Under the pieces are notes generated by a model. The model was not told the DNA's origin. It did no database searches and saw only the letters and a list, made by a program, of their open reading frames with translations. Both the position numbers and the translations under genes were made by a program. DNA of 64,000 nucleotides from Kribbella pittospori (GTDB lineage Bacteria > Actinomycetota > Actinomycetes > Propionibacteriales > Kribbellaceae), in contig NZ_SJKB01000007.1 of assembly GCF_004331465.1 (NCBI RefSeq), positions 124,001 to 188,000 on the forward strand, given 5' to 3'. The first letter of the stretch is position 1, and the number at the start of each line of letters is the position of its first letter. Positions 56,783 to 64,000 of this stretch are shown one piece after another.

Positions 56783-59230
56783 TCAGCTCACCAGGTCGTT
56801 CGCGGACCGCAGCACCGGTACGCCGACCTGCGCCGGCGCGGCCGCACCCGACACGTGGAAGGTGTGGCTCTCTCCCGCGGACAGCGTGACCAGGCACGAG
56901 TCAACCCGCGCCGCCGGGTCCAGCCGGTCCGGGAACAGGGCCAGATCCTTCGCCAGCGCGGCAGCCGTGACGGTCACGTCGTACCCGTCCTCGGTCGGGG
57001 TGACCGAGGCCGCGTACGCGTCTCCGGACAGCCGCAGCGCGGTGTCCTCGATGAAGTACCAGTACGCCGTCGACCCGTCGCCGCCGCGCACCTCGAGGTA
57101 CTCACCGGCAGCATCGCCCGGTACGCCGACCGATGCGGGCAGCGAGCTGAGGGTCGCCGACCGCGGCTCGACCTCCAGGACGAACGTCTCCCGCGCCAGT
57201 ACCTCGCTGCCGGCGCCGGTCGACCGCCGGGTGACCGTCACCTCGGTGCTCCACGCCACGTCCGAGTCGTTGTGTGCGGCAACGACCAGTTCGTTGTCGC
57301 GCGGCTGGACGGTCAGCAGGCGCTCGGCGTACACGCGCTTCAGGGCGAACCACAGCGGCTTGCGGATGCCATGGCCGTCGACCGCTGCCCAGGAGACGAC
57401 CGGCCAGTTGTCGTTCAGCTGCCAGACGATCGCGCCGGTGTTCAGCGGGAACAGGCTGCGGAAGTGCTCGATGCCGTAGACGATCGCGCGTGCCTGGTTC
57501 AGCTGCGTGGTCCAGTGCCAGTCGTCGATGTCCTTCCACTTCGGCAGATGTTCGCCGAGCCCGCGCTCCAGCTTGAGGTTGCCCTCGAACGCCTTCTGGT
57601 GCACGAGCATCTGCCGGCCGTACGGATCCAGCGGTTCGTCGTGCACCACCGAGACCAGCGTCGACCAGGCCGGCGGCCCCTGGAAGCCGAACTCCGACAC
57701 GAACCGCGGCTTGTACTTGCGGTACGTCGTGTAGTCCACCTGGTTCCACACGTCCCAGATGTGCATGGTCCCGTTGCGCTCGTCGTTGGGGTGGATGAAG
57801 TGGTCGTACGAGAACGGGCTGCCCTGCGAGTACGGCGTCCGCGGGTCGAGTTCGGCGACGATCCCGGGGAGCAGGTCGAAGTAGTACCCCTCGCCCCACG
57901 AGCGCCCGGCCAGCGGTGCCCGCCAGCCCCACTCGACGTACCCCCAGATGTTCTCGTTGTTGCCGTTCCAGACCGCAAGGCTGGCGTGCCGGCTCAGCCG
58001 GGTCACGGCCTGCCGTGCCTCGGCCTCCACCTCGCTGCGCATCGGCTCGTCCTCGGAGTACGCCGCGCACGCGAACAGGAAGTCCTGCCAGACCAGGAGG
58101 CCCTGCTCGTCACAGATGTCGTAGAAGTCGTCGCTCTCGTAGATCCCGCCACCCCAGACCCGCAGCAGGTTCATCCCCGCGTCCACCGCGTCCTGCAGGC
58201 TGGTCTCGTACGTCGGCCTGTTCAGCCGGGTGACGAACGCGTCATCGGGGATCCAGTTGGCGCCACGCACGTAGATCGGCTTGTCGTTCACGGACAGAAC
58301 GAACGGCCCCCCATCCTTGTCCGGGGCAACGTTCAACGTGATGTTGCGGAAGCCAACCCGGCCCCGCCAGCTGTCCCGGTCGTCCAGTGCCACCGCCACG
58401 TCGTACAGCGGCTGCTCGCCGTAGCCCCGCGGCCACCACGCGTCGACCGACTCGACCGTCGAGGTGAGCTGAACGGTTCCGGTGCCAGCGGCAACCTTCT
58501 CCGACACGGTCGTCCCACCGACCTCGACGGTGACGGTAGTGCCTTCGGTCGCGCCGTCCGCCCACGCCAGTGCGACGTGCGTGGTGAGTACGCCGCGGTC
58601 GCCGTCGAGCCCGGCCAATGGCCGGACGGAGTCGATCCGTACGTCGGACCACGACTCGAGCCGGATCGGCCGCCAGATGCCGGCCGTCGCGACATCCGGT
58701 CCCCAGTCCCAGCCGAAGTTGCTGGCCATCTTGCGGATCGCGTTGTACGGATGGTGGTTCGTGTGCGGCCACAGTCCGAGCGACTCGGCCAGCTCCTCGG
58801 CTGTCCGCACCGGCCCGGCGAAGTCGATGACCAGTTCGTTGCCCTCAGCCACCAGCAGGCCGGTGACGTCGAACCGGTAGCCCCGGTGCTGGTTGCAGGT
58901 CTTGCCCAGCTCGGTCCCGTTCAGCGTCACGGTCGCCGCGGTGTCCAGTCCGTCGGCCACCAACTCCTGCACCGCGTGGCCGTCGGCCGCCCAGTCGAAG
59001 GTGGTCCGGTAGCTCCAGTCGGTCCGGCCGATCCAGGCCAGCTTGCCCTCGTTGTCACCGTCGAACGGATCCGGGATGAGTCCGGCGGCCAGGAGGTCGG
59101 TGTGCACCTCGCCCGGGACCGTGGCGGCCACCGGTGTCGTGATCCCCTCGGGCACCGGCCCGGCGGCTGCGCGCACGGTCCAGGCGGCGCCGCCTTCAGT
59201 GGTCAGCGGGACTGTCTTGAGCGATGTCAC
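56783..59230 (-). CDS. Glycoside hydrolase family 2, beta-mannosidase
   Basis: An 815-residue retaining glycosidase of GH2. The N-terminal jelly-roll domain has AATVPGEVHTDLLAAGLIPD and WIGRTDWSYRTTFDW. The sandwich domain leads to the TIM-barrel, with the acid/base Glu426 in WNGNNEN and the nucleophile Glu513 in VSEFGFQG. GVHTDLL-like starts and VRGANWIPDDAF are typical of beta-mannosidases. There is no signal peptide, so it acts on imported oligosaccharides. The GTG start has GGAGA upstream. It has an own operator (59246-59258) identical in core to the one before the isomerase operon, so it is co-regulated with it. Confidence 0.9.
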   Translation of the reverse strand: MTSLKTVPLTTEGGAAWTVRAAAGPVPEGITTPVAATVPGEVHTDLLAAGLIPDPFDGDNEGKLAWIGRTDWSYRTTFDWAADGHAVQELVADGLDTAATVTLNGTELGKTCNQHRGYRFDVTGLLVAEGNELVIDFAGPVRTAEELAESLGLWPHTNHHPYNAIRKMASNFGWDWGPDVATAGIWRPIRLESWSDVRIDSVRPLAGLDGDRGVLTTHVALAWADGATEGTTVTVEVGGTTVSEKVAAGTGTVQLTSTVESVDAWWPRGYGEQPLYDVAVALDDRDSWRGRVGFRNITLNVAPDKDGGPFVLSVNDKPIYVRGANWIPDDAFVTRLNRPTYETSLQDAVDAGMNLLRVWGGGIYESDDFYDICDEQGLLVWQDFLFACAAYSEDEPMRSEVEAEARQAVTRLSRHASLAVWNGNNENIWGYVEWGWRAPLAGRSWGEGYYFDLLPGIVAELDPRTPYSQGSPFSYDHFIHPNDERNGTMHIWDVWNQVDYTTYRKYKPRFVSEFGFQGPPAWSTLVSVVHDEPLDPYGRQMLVHQKAFEGNLKLERGLGEHLPKWKDIDDWHWTTQLNQARAIVYGIEHFRSLFPLNTGAIVWQLNDNWPVVSWAAVDGHGIRKPLWFALKRVYAERLLTVQPRDNELVVAAHNDSDVAWSTEVTVTRRSTGAGSEVLARETFVLEVEPRSATLSSLPASVGVPGDAAGEYLEVRGGDGSTAYWYFIEDTALRLSGDAYAASVTPTEDGYDVTVTAAALAKDLALFPDRLDPAARVDSCLVTLSAGESHTFHVSGAAAPAQVGVPVLRSANDLVS

Positions 59231-59245
59231 AGCAGCTCTCCAAGT

Positions 59246-59258
59246 GAACCGGTTTAGT
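59246..59258. promoter_or_regulatory. AACCGGTT operator upstream of the GH2 gene
   Basis: GAACCGGTTTAGT contains the perfect 8-bp palindrome AACCGGTT (59247-59254), centred about 20 bp upstream of the GH2 start. It matches the element at 61825-61837 in 12 of 13 positions. This is a LacI-type operator; the divergent LacI gene at 62193 is the candidate binder. Confidence 0.6.
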
Positions 59259-59300
59259 TCTGTTGTAAAACCGCTCCCCAGGGAATGGGGAGCGGTGGTC

Positions 59301-59909
59301 TCAGTCTTCGAGGACGGTCTTGCGCCAGAGGTCTGCGATGGCGCGATGTCCAGCGGTGGACGGGTGTACGCCGTCGTGCGCCAGCGTGGCCGCGCCGACG
59401 GTCCTGGCCTGGCGGTTCAGTTCCACATCGGCCGGAACCAGGATGGCGCCGTACTCGACGGCGAGCTTGCGGACGACGTCGAGCTTGGGGTCGAGGTCCT
59501 CCCGCCACCCCTCCTGCCCGTCCTTCACCGGCATCAGGAACGGCTCGACCAGCACGACCGGGCAGGTCAGCGGATCCAGCAACGCCCGATACGACGCCTC
59601 GAACGACTCGGCCGTCGTCGGGTCGTTCTTGTCGTACCGCCGCCAGGTGTCGTTGATGCCGATCATGATCGACACCAGCGAGGGGTCGTGGGCCAGCACA
59701 TCGGCGGACCAGCGACCGACCAGGTCGGTAGCCCGGTTGCCGCTGATGCCGGCGTTGACGATCCGCGGCCGGCGTGGGCCGAGGTCGTCGTACAGGTTGC
59801 GCACGTAGCCGTCGCCCAGCCCGTCCGGGTCGGTACGGCGGCCGCAGTCGGTGACCGAGTCCCCGGCGAACACGACGGTCCGCCGGGGATCGAGAAGGAT
59901 CGTGGTCAC
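59301..59909 (-). CDS. SGNH/GDSL-family hydrolase
   Basis: A 202-residue esterase-like enzyme: block I VVFAGDSVTDCGR with Ser18, VNAGISGN with the block II glycine, IMIGINDTWR with the block III Asn, and block V DGVHPSTAGH with Asp and His. There is no signal peptide, so it acts inside the cell, perhaps removing acyl groups from imported oligosaccharides. It starts (GTG) 10 bp after the stop of the Gfo/Idh/MocA gene in the same operon and is followed by the GH2 gene 71 bp later. Confidence 0.85.
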   Translation of the reverse strand: MTTILLDPRRTVVFAGDSVTDCGRRTDPDGLGDGYVRNLYDDLGPRRPRIVNAGISGNRATDLVGRWSADVLAHDPSLVSIMIGINDTWRRYDKNDPTTAESFEASYRALLDPLTCPVVLVEPFLMPVKDGQEGWREDLDPKLDVVRKLAVEYGAILVPADVELNRQARTVGAATLAHDGVHPSTAGHRAIADLWRKTVLED

Positions 59910-59919
59910 AGTGCCGGAC

Positions 59920-61017
59920 TCACAGGGTCGCCGCGGTGACGTCCCAGTCGTCCGGCAGGATCGCCGCGACCTCGACCGTACTGTTCACGTCGACGAACGC
60001 ACCGGTGTCGATCGACTCGGTGATGGAGGCCATCACGTCGACGATGTGGAACGCCAGCGCCCCGGTCGCGCGATGCGGCCGGTCGGCCCGGATCGCCCGC
60101 GCCATCTCGAGTACGCCGGTGCCGCGCTGCGCGACCGCCTTCGTCTCGGCGATGGTCTCCCAGTCGTCAGTGCCACGACGGCGGATCTTGATCGCACCGT
60201 CGAACCCGTTCGGGTCCGGTACGGCGAGAGTCGCGTCCGCGCCGGTGATCTCGACGAACCCGCCCCGCGACAGCGGCGAGTCGAAGCTGAAGATGCTCTG
60301 CGACGACTGCCCCGACTCGAACCGCGCGATCGTGCTGACGTGGGTCGGCACGGTCACGTCGAAGTCGGTGCCGGCCAGCGGACCGGAGCCGATCGTGCGC
60401 TTCTCCCGCGACTTCGACCCGATCCCGGCGACGGCCGCGACCGGACCGAACAGTTGCACCAGCGTGGTCAGGTAGTACGGGCCGATGTCCCACAGCGGGC
60501 CTGCGCCCTCCTGGAACAGGAACGCCGGGTTCGGGTGCCAGGACTCCGGGCCGGGTGACTGCATCAGGGTCAGCGCGGTCATCGGCTGACCGATGTCACC
60601 GCGCTCGATGATCCGGCGCGACTCCTGCAGGCCCGGACCCAGGATGGTGTCGGGCGCGCAGCCCAGCCGCACGCCCGCGTCCTGCGCCGTCGCCAGCAGC
60701 TTGAGGCCGCTGTCCTGATCCAGTGAGAACGGCTTCTCGCTCCACACGTGCTTGCCCGCGGCAACCGCTGCCAGCGCCACCTCGACGTGCGCGATCGGAA
60801 TGGTGAGGTTGACCACGATCTCGACGTCCGGATGGTTCAGCACGGCCTCGGGGCCACCGTGGGCCTCGATGCCGTACTGCTCGGCCTTCTCCTTCGCCGC
60901 CTCCGGCCGAAGGTCGCCGATGGCGTGCACCTTCAGGTCGGGGAAGCTCTGCATGCTCTTGATGTAGGCGTCGGAGATGACTCCGGCGCCGATCACACCT
61001 ACTCCGACTGAACTCAT
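59920..61017 (-). CDS. Gfo/Idh/MocA family oxidoreductase
   Basis: A 365-residue NAD(P)-dependent dehydrogenase: VGVIGAGVISDAYIKSMQSF at the N-terminus, EKP at 94-96 in WSEKPFSLD, then QEGAGPLWDIGPYYLTTLV in the C-terminal domain with the DxGPYY substrate-site motif. It is likely to oxidise a sugar or its 3-keto/2-keto derivative. Its ATG overlaps the isomerase stop (ATGA) and it precedes the SGNH gene by 10 bp. Together with a TIM-barrel isomerase this pairing is common in pathways for uncommon sugars, inositols or glycosides. Confidence 0.87.
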   Translation of the reverse strand: MSSVGVGVIGAGVISDAYIKSMQSFPDLKVHAIGDLRPEAAKEKAEQYGIEAHGGPEAVLNHPDVEIVVNLTIPIAHVEVALAAVAAGKHVWSEKPFSLDQDSGLKLLATAQDAGVRLGCAPDTILGPGLQESRRIIERGDIGQPMTALTLMQSPGPESWHPNPAFLFQEGAGPLWDIGPYYLTTLVQLFGPVAAVAGIGSKSREKRTIGSGPLAGTDFDVTVPTHVSTIARFESGQSSQSIFSFDSPLSRGGFVEITGADATLAVPDPNGFDGAIKIRRRGTDDWETIAETKAVAQRGTGVLEMARAIRADRPHRATGALAFHIVDVMASITESIDTGAFVDVNSTVEVAAILPDDWDVTAATL

Positions 61018-61763
61018 GCAGGTGCGCCCTCTCCGGTGAGGAACTTGTAGCTGCCTTCGACCGCGTCGAAGATCTCGCCGGTGAAGTCGTCGAGCTCGAC
61101 CACCCGCAGCGCGTTCGGTGCCGCGGCCAGGATGTCGCGGACCGCGATGCTGCCGTCGCCGACCGCCACCTGGGCCTTGTTGTTCAGGGTGCCGTCGCCG
61201 TCCTTGACGTGGATCGCCTTCACCCGGTCGCCGAGCTTGGCCAGCAGGGCCGTGACGTCGGCGCCACCGACGGCGGCCCAGTAGGTGTCCACCTCGAGGA
61301 TCACCTCGTCGGACAGGTTGTCCGCGAGGATCTCCAGCCCGTGCACACCGTCGATCTTCGACTCGAGCTCGAACTGGTGGTTGTGGTAGCCGACCGTGAT
61401 GCCGTGGTCTGCGGCCTCGACCGCGGCCTTGTTCAGGCCTTCGGCAATGGCCTTGATGTCGTCGGCCGCCTGCCAGCGGGCCGGGTCCGTGTGCGGGTCG
61501 ATCACGGTGGTGATGCCGAGCCGCTTCGCCGCGGCGTAGATCGGGCCGCTCTCGTCGCGGAGCAGGCCGGCGTGCGTGGTGGGTGCCGACAGTCCGTACT
61601 TGGGCAGCGCCTCGGCCAGGCGGTCCGCGAAGTTCGTCACACCGAAGGGCTCGACCTTGGTGTAGCCGATCTGCGCGATGTGGGCCAGGGTGGCGTCGAA
61701 GTCCTCCTCGAGCTTGCCCCGGACCGTGTACAACTGGAGGGACAGGTTGTCCACTGCGACCAT
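61014..61763 (-). CDS. Sugar phosphate isomerase/epimerase (xylose isomerase-like TIM barrel)
   Basis: A 249-residue AP-endonuclease-2-type TIM barrel. It has LSLQLYTVRGKLEEDFDATL at the N-terminus, VGYHNHQFEL and VILEVDTYWAAVGG carrying metal-ligand residues, and IHVKDGDG with a ligand histidine. The ATG at 61763 has GAGGAGA at 5-nt spacing, so a longer frame to 62027 is rejected. It is the first gene of the operon with the dehydrogenase and SGNH hydrolase. The operator at 61825-61837 is 62 bp upstream. Confidence 0.87.
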   Translation of the reverse strand: MVAVDNLSLQLYTVRGKLEEDFDATLAHIAQIGYTKVEPFGVTNFADRLAEALPKYGLSAPTTHAGLLRDESGPIYAAAKRLGITTVIDPHTDPARWQAADDIKAIAEGLNKAAVEAADHGITVGYHNHQFELESKIDGVHGLEILADNLSDEVILEVDTYWAAVGGADVTALLAKLGDRVKAIHVKDGDGTLNNKAQVAVGDGSIAVRDILAAAPNALRVVELDDFTGEIFDAVEGSYKFLTGEGAPA

Positions 61764-61824
61764 GGTTTCTCCTCGTCGCCGGCGGCTCTCCCGCTGCCCT
61801 GGGATCCTCGCCGACTTGATTGCC

Positions 61825-61837
61825 GAACCGGTTAAGT
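61825..61837. promoter_or_regulatory. AACCGGTT operator upstream of the isomerase operon
   Basis: GAACCGGTTAAGT contains the perfect palindrome AACCGGTT (61826-61833) and matches the element before the GH2 gene. It lies between the divergent isomerase operon and LacI gene and is the expected site for that repressor. Confidence 0.6.
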
Positions 61838-61965
61838 AACGACGGCAACGGTATCCCACCCGGCCCCGCCCACACCACCCTCCGCCCAACCACTGGGCGG
61901 TCACCTCCCACCCATCACCCCACGCACCGCCTCCGGTCCGCCGGCCCTGACCCACCGCCTCCGCG

Positions 61966-61987
61966 TTCGAGGGGATATCCCCTCGAA
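61966..61987. promoter_or_regulatory. 22-bp perfect palindrome with core GAGGGGATATCCCCTC
   Basis: The element runs TTC-core-GAA, self-complementary over all 22 bp, in the 429-bp region between the isomerase and LacI genes. A second copy of the core pattern follows at 62030. The region 61764-62192 otherwise holds the AACCGGTT operator (61825), C-rich low-complexity sequence (61855-61945), G-rich sequence (62048-62080) and no gene. Confidence 0.6.
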
Positions 61988-62029
61988 ACGTGCCTTCTCT
62001 GTTCGTAGACGAGTGCAGAACCCACAACT

Positions 62030-62047
62030 GGAGGGGAGATCCCCTCC
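62030..62047. promoter_or_regulatory. Second GAGGGGA-NN-TCCCCTC palindrome
   Basis: GGAGGGGA-GA-TCCCCTCC: two perfect 8-bp arms round two bases. It shares GAGGGGA-N2-TCCCCTC with the palindrome at 61966, centres 62 bp apart (about six helical turns). The paired sites could allow DNA looping by a dimer-of-dimers regulator. Confidence 0.55.
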
Positions 62048-62192
62048 GGTGGGAAAGGGTGGGGGAGGGGGTGGGGATTTGATCAAACAGTCACCCTCCG
62101 CGCCGGAGTGGTGACACGGTGTGGAAAGGGGCGCACACTGAAGGATTCCGGACCGACCGTCCTCGGTCCGGCCGCCCTGCGAGGAGGCCGTC

Positions 62193-63206
62193 GTGCCCCG
62201 AGTCACGATCAAAGAGATCGCCCGCCGCGCGGGCGTCTCCCAAGGCGCGGTGTCGTACGCGCTGAACAACCAGCCCGGGGTCTCCGAGGCCACCCGGGCG
62301 CGGGTCCTGAAGGTCGCGGAAGAGCTGGAGTGGGTGCCCAACCGGGCCGCTCGCCAGCTGTCCGCGGCGCGGAGTGAGACGTTCGGGCTCGTCCTCGCCA
62401 GGACCGCGGAGACCCTGACCGAGGAACCGTTCTACATGGGCTTCGTGGGCGGCGTGGAGTCCGTGCTCTCACAGAAGTCCTACGCGCTCGCGCTGCAGGT
62501 GGTGGCGGACCTGGACGAAGAGCTGGCGACGTACCGGAAGTGGTCCGCGGAACGCCGGGTCGACGGCGTGATCGTGGTCGACCTGCGGGTTGCCGATCCG
62601 CGCATCCCGTTGCTCCGCAAGCTCGGGCTGCCGGCCGTGCTGGTCGCCGACCCGGAGCTGTCCGACGGGATGCCGTGTGTCTGGACCGACGGTACGGCGG
62701 CGATGAACGCGGCGCTCGACCATGTCGCGTCGCTCGGCCACCGCGTGGTCGCCCGCGTCGCCGGACCACCGGAGTACGGCGATGTCTGGATCCGCGACCG
62801 CGCGTACGCCACGGCAGGCCGGCGACTCGGCCTGGACGTCCGCGTCGTGCACACGGACTTCTCCGCCGACGAGGGTGCCGCGGCGACACGCGACCTGCTG
62901 GCCGCCGCGAACCGGCCGACCGCGATCATCTACGACAACGACCTGATGGCCGTGGCCGGTCTGGCCGTCGTGCACGGGCTTGGGTCGCGCTCACCGGAGG
63001 ACGTCACACTGGTCGCTTGGGACGACTCGACCCTGTGCCGGATCACGCACCCGCGGTTGACGGCGATGAGCCACAACATCATCGGGTACGGCGCCGAGGT
63101 CACCAACCGGCTGCTCGACCTGCTCAACGGCGCCCGCCCACAGGCGCACCTCTACTCGACACCGTTGCTGATCGTCCGCGACAGCTCCGGCCCACCGCCG
63201 GTCTAG
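62193..63206 (+). CDS. LacI family transcriptional regulator
   Basis: A 337-residue repressor: the HTH VTIKEIARRAGVSQGAVSYA (residues 4-23), then hinge-helix WVPNRAARQLSAARS, and a ligand domain with FYMGFVGGVESVLSQKSYAL, RRVDGVIVVDL and AIIYDNDLMAVAGLAVV. GAGGAGG gives a good ribosome-binding site for the GTG at 62193. It is divergent from the isomerase operon and likely controls it and the GH2 gene through the AACCGGTT sites. Its stop overlaps the stop of the convergent molybdopterin gene by 4 bp. Confidence 0.9.
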   Translation: MPRVTIKEIARRAGVSQGAVSYALNNQPGVSEATRARVLKVAEELEWVPNRAARQLSAARSETFGLVLARTAETLTEEPFYMGFVGGVESVLSQKSYALALQVVADLDEELATYRKWSAERRVDGVIVVDLRVADPRIPLLRKLGLPAVLVADPELSDGMPCVWTDGTAAMNAALDHVASLGHRVVARVAGPPEYGDVWIRDRAYATAGRRLGLDVRVVHTDFSADEGAAATRDLLAAANRPTAIIYDNDLMAVAGLAVVHGLGSRSPEDVTLVAWDDSTLCRITHPRLTAMSHNIIGYGAEVTNRLLDLLNGARPQAHLYSTPLLIVRDSSGPPPV

Positions 63207-64000
63207 GCCGCCGTCACCGTCACCGGTACGCCGTTCACCGCGGCAGTGCCGGCGACGGTGTCGGTGAGCCCGGCGTCCGTGACGTCGTTCGCGCTCGCTC
63301 CCGCGACCTGACTCGCCACAGTCAGCCGGACACCTTCGCGGCCGTGCCCGAAACCGTGCGGCAGGCTGACCACCCCCGGCATCATGTCGTTGCTCGCAGC
63401 AACCTCCACGGAGACCGATCCGGCCGCCGACGCCACCGTGACCAGCTGTCCGTCCTTGAGATCGCGCTCGGCCAGGTCGGCCGGGTTCATCAGCAGCTGG
63501 TGCCGCGGCCTGCCCTTCACCAGCCGGGCCGAGTTGTGCATCCACGAGTTGTTGTTGCGCAGATGCCGCCGCCCGATCAGCAACAGCCCGCCGTCGTCGA
63601 GAGCGACCAGCGACTCGAGCCGCGGCAGGTCGTCCAGGATCATCGGCTGGGCCAGGTCGACCCGCTTGCTCTTGCCTCGCAGCGCCCCGGGCAACGCCGG
63701 CTGGAGCGGCCCGAGGTCGACCCCGCCCGGCGACTTCCGCAGCTTCCGCAGCGACAACCGGTACGGCCCGATCCGGAGTCCGAGGTCGACGATCCGGCGC
63801 GGCGACATCCGCAGTCGCGCCATCACCTCGACCTTGCGCCGGCTCCACGGAGTACGGCGTACCAGGGCCAGGCCGAGGTCGCGGAAGATCTCCCAGTCGT
63901 GCCGTGCCTCCGGCGGCTTCGGCAGTACGGCGTCGTTCCAGCGAGCCGTGTTGCGCACCGCGAGCTGGTGGAAGATCACGTCGTAGTGGTCGCGCTCGAG
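63203..64000 (-). CDS. Molybdopterin oxidoreductase, C-terminal part (cut by the right edge)
   Basis: The visible 265 residues are the end of a large molybdopterin enzyme. At the right edge is ERDHYDVIFHQLAVRNTARW, then a helical linker, then the molydopterin dinucleotide-binding domain: LLLIGRRHLRNNNSWMHNSA, HQLLMNPADLAERDLKDGQL and VSLPHGFGHG. This is the formate-dehydrogenase/nitrate-reductase superfamily of anaerobic-type Mo enzymes. The N-terminus with the possible [4Fe-4S] site lies outside. The substrate cannot be told. The frame is open to the window edge. Confidence 0.85.
   Translation of the reverse strand, partial: LERDHYDVIFHQLAVRNTARWNDAVLPKPPEARHDWEIFRDLGLALVRRTPWSRRKVEVMARLRMSPRRIVDLGLRIGPYRLSLRKLRKSPGGVDLGPLQPALPGALRGKSKRVDLAQPMILDDLPRLESLVALDDGGLLLIGRRHLRNNNSWMHNSARLVKGRPRHQLLMNPADLAERDLKDGQLVTVASAAGSVSVEVAASNDMMPGVVSLPHGFGHGREGVRLTVASQVAGASANDVTDAGLTDTVAGTAAVNGVPVTVTAA

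Noticed and set aside
1..64000. tRNA, rRNA, insertion sequences, prophage or plasmid genes
   Set aside because: No T-loop-like GGTTCGAATCC blocks, rRNA segments, transposase, integrase or terminal repeats were noticed when reading the window; short RNAs could still be missed.

Overview
The window reads as chromosomal DNA of a high-GC actinomycete. Coding density is high, GTG starts are common and G/C dominates third codon positions. Actinobacterial marker families are present: a fused LysX, DUF3099 and DUF3817 membrane proteins, a class E/F-type sortase, and many LacI/ROK/TetR/GntR regulators beside sugar and amino-acid catabolic genes. The gene style fits a Kribbella-like soil member of the Propionibacteriales, but that is an inference from gene content. 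I saw no tRNA, rRNA, CRISPR array, transposase or phage gene.

Left part (1-14.5 kb): a P-loop kinase-like protein; a Gfo/Idh/MocA dehydrogenase divergent from a LacI regulator; an Lrp-type regulator divergent from a three-gene branched-chain 2-oxoacid dehydrogenase operon (E1alpha, E1beta, E2); a TetR regulator; a repeat-rich surface protein with a sortase; a TIM-barrel secreted protein and a DUF4091 glycosidase-like protein; MarR plus DUF3099.

14.5-31.4 kb is amino-acid and imino-acid catabolism. It holds a CDF metal exporter, an XRE-cupin regulator and a four-gene 4-hydroxyproline operon (D-hydroxyproline dehydrogenase subunits, deaminase, epimerase) with a clear promoter and operator. After a small block (UBP zinc finger, HD protein, GlxA-type regulator, VOC protein, TetR, methyltransferase) comes the 5-oxoprolinase cluster pxpA-pxpB-pxpC with an NRAMP-like transporter. 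A FadR-type regulator diverges from it, with a perfect palindrome inside the promoter spacer. A PepP aminopeptidase follows, which could supply proline and hydroxyproline.

31.4-44.3 kb: a structured leader and small orphan protein, a secreted tripeptidyl-aminopeptidase-like hydrolase, a glycine riboswitch controlling L-serine deaminase, a proline-rich membrane protein, hydrolases, a lipoprotein, LysX and a ROK regulator.

44.5-52.2 kb is the most unusual part: a LAL-type LuxR regulator, a class II lanthipeptide synthetase (LanM) with dehydratase and zinc-cyclase residues intact, a translationally coupled 70-residue peptide that has no cysteine, and a divergent luciferase-like oxidoreductase. 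I read this as a candidate RiPP locus whose chemistry could be dehydration, possibly followed by reduction, rather than lanthionine formation.

52.2-64 kb: a succinate-semialdehyde-type dehydrogenase; an amino-acid permease/lipoprotein/glutathionylspermidine-synthase-like operon; a sugar-catabolic operon (isomerase, Gfo/Idh/MocA dehydrogenase, SGNH hydrolase, then GH2 beta-mannosidase) with matching operators and a divergent LacI regulator; and the C-terminal part of a molybdopterin oxidoreductase cut by the right edge.
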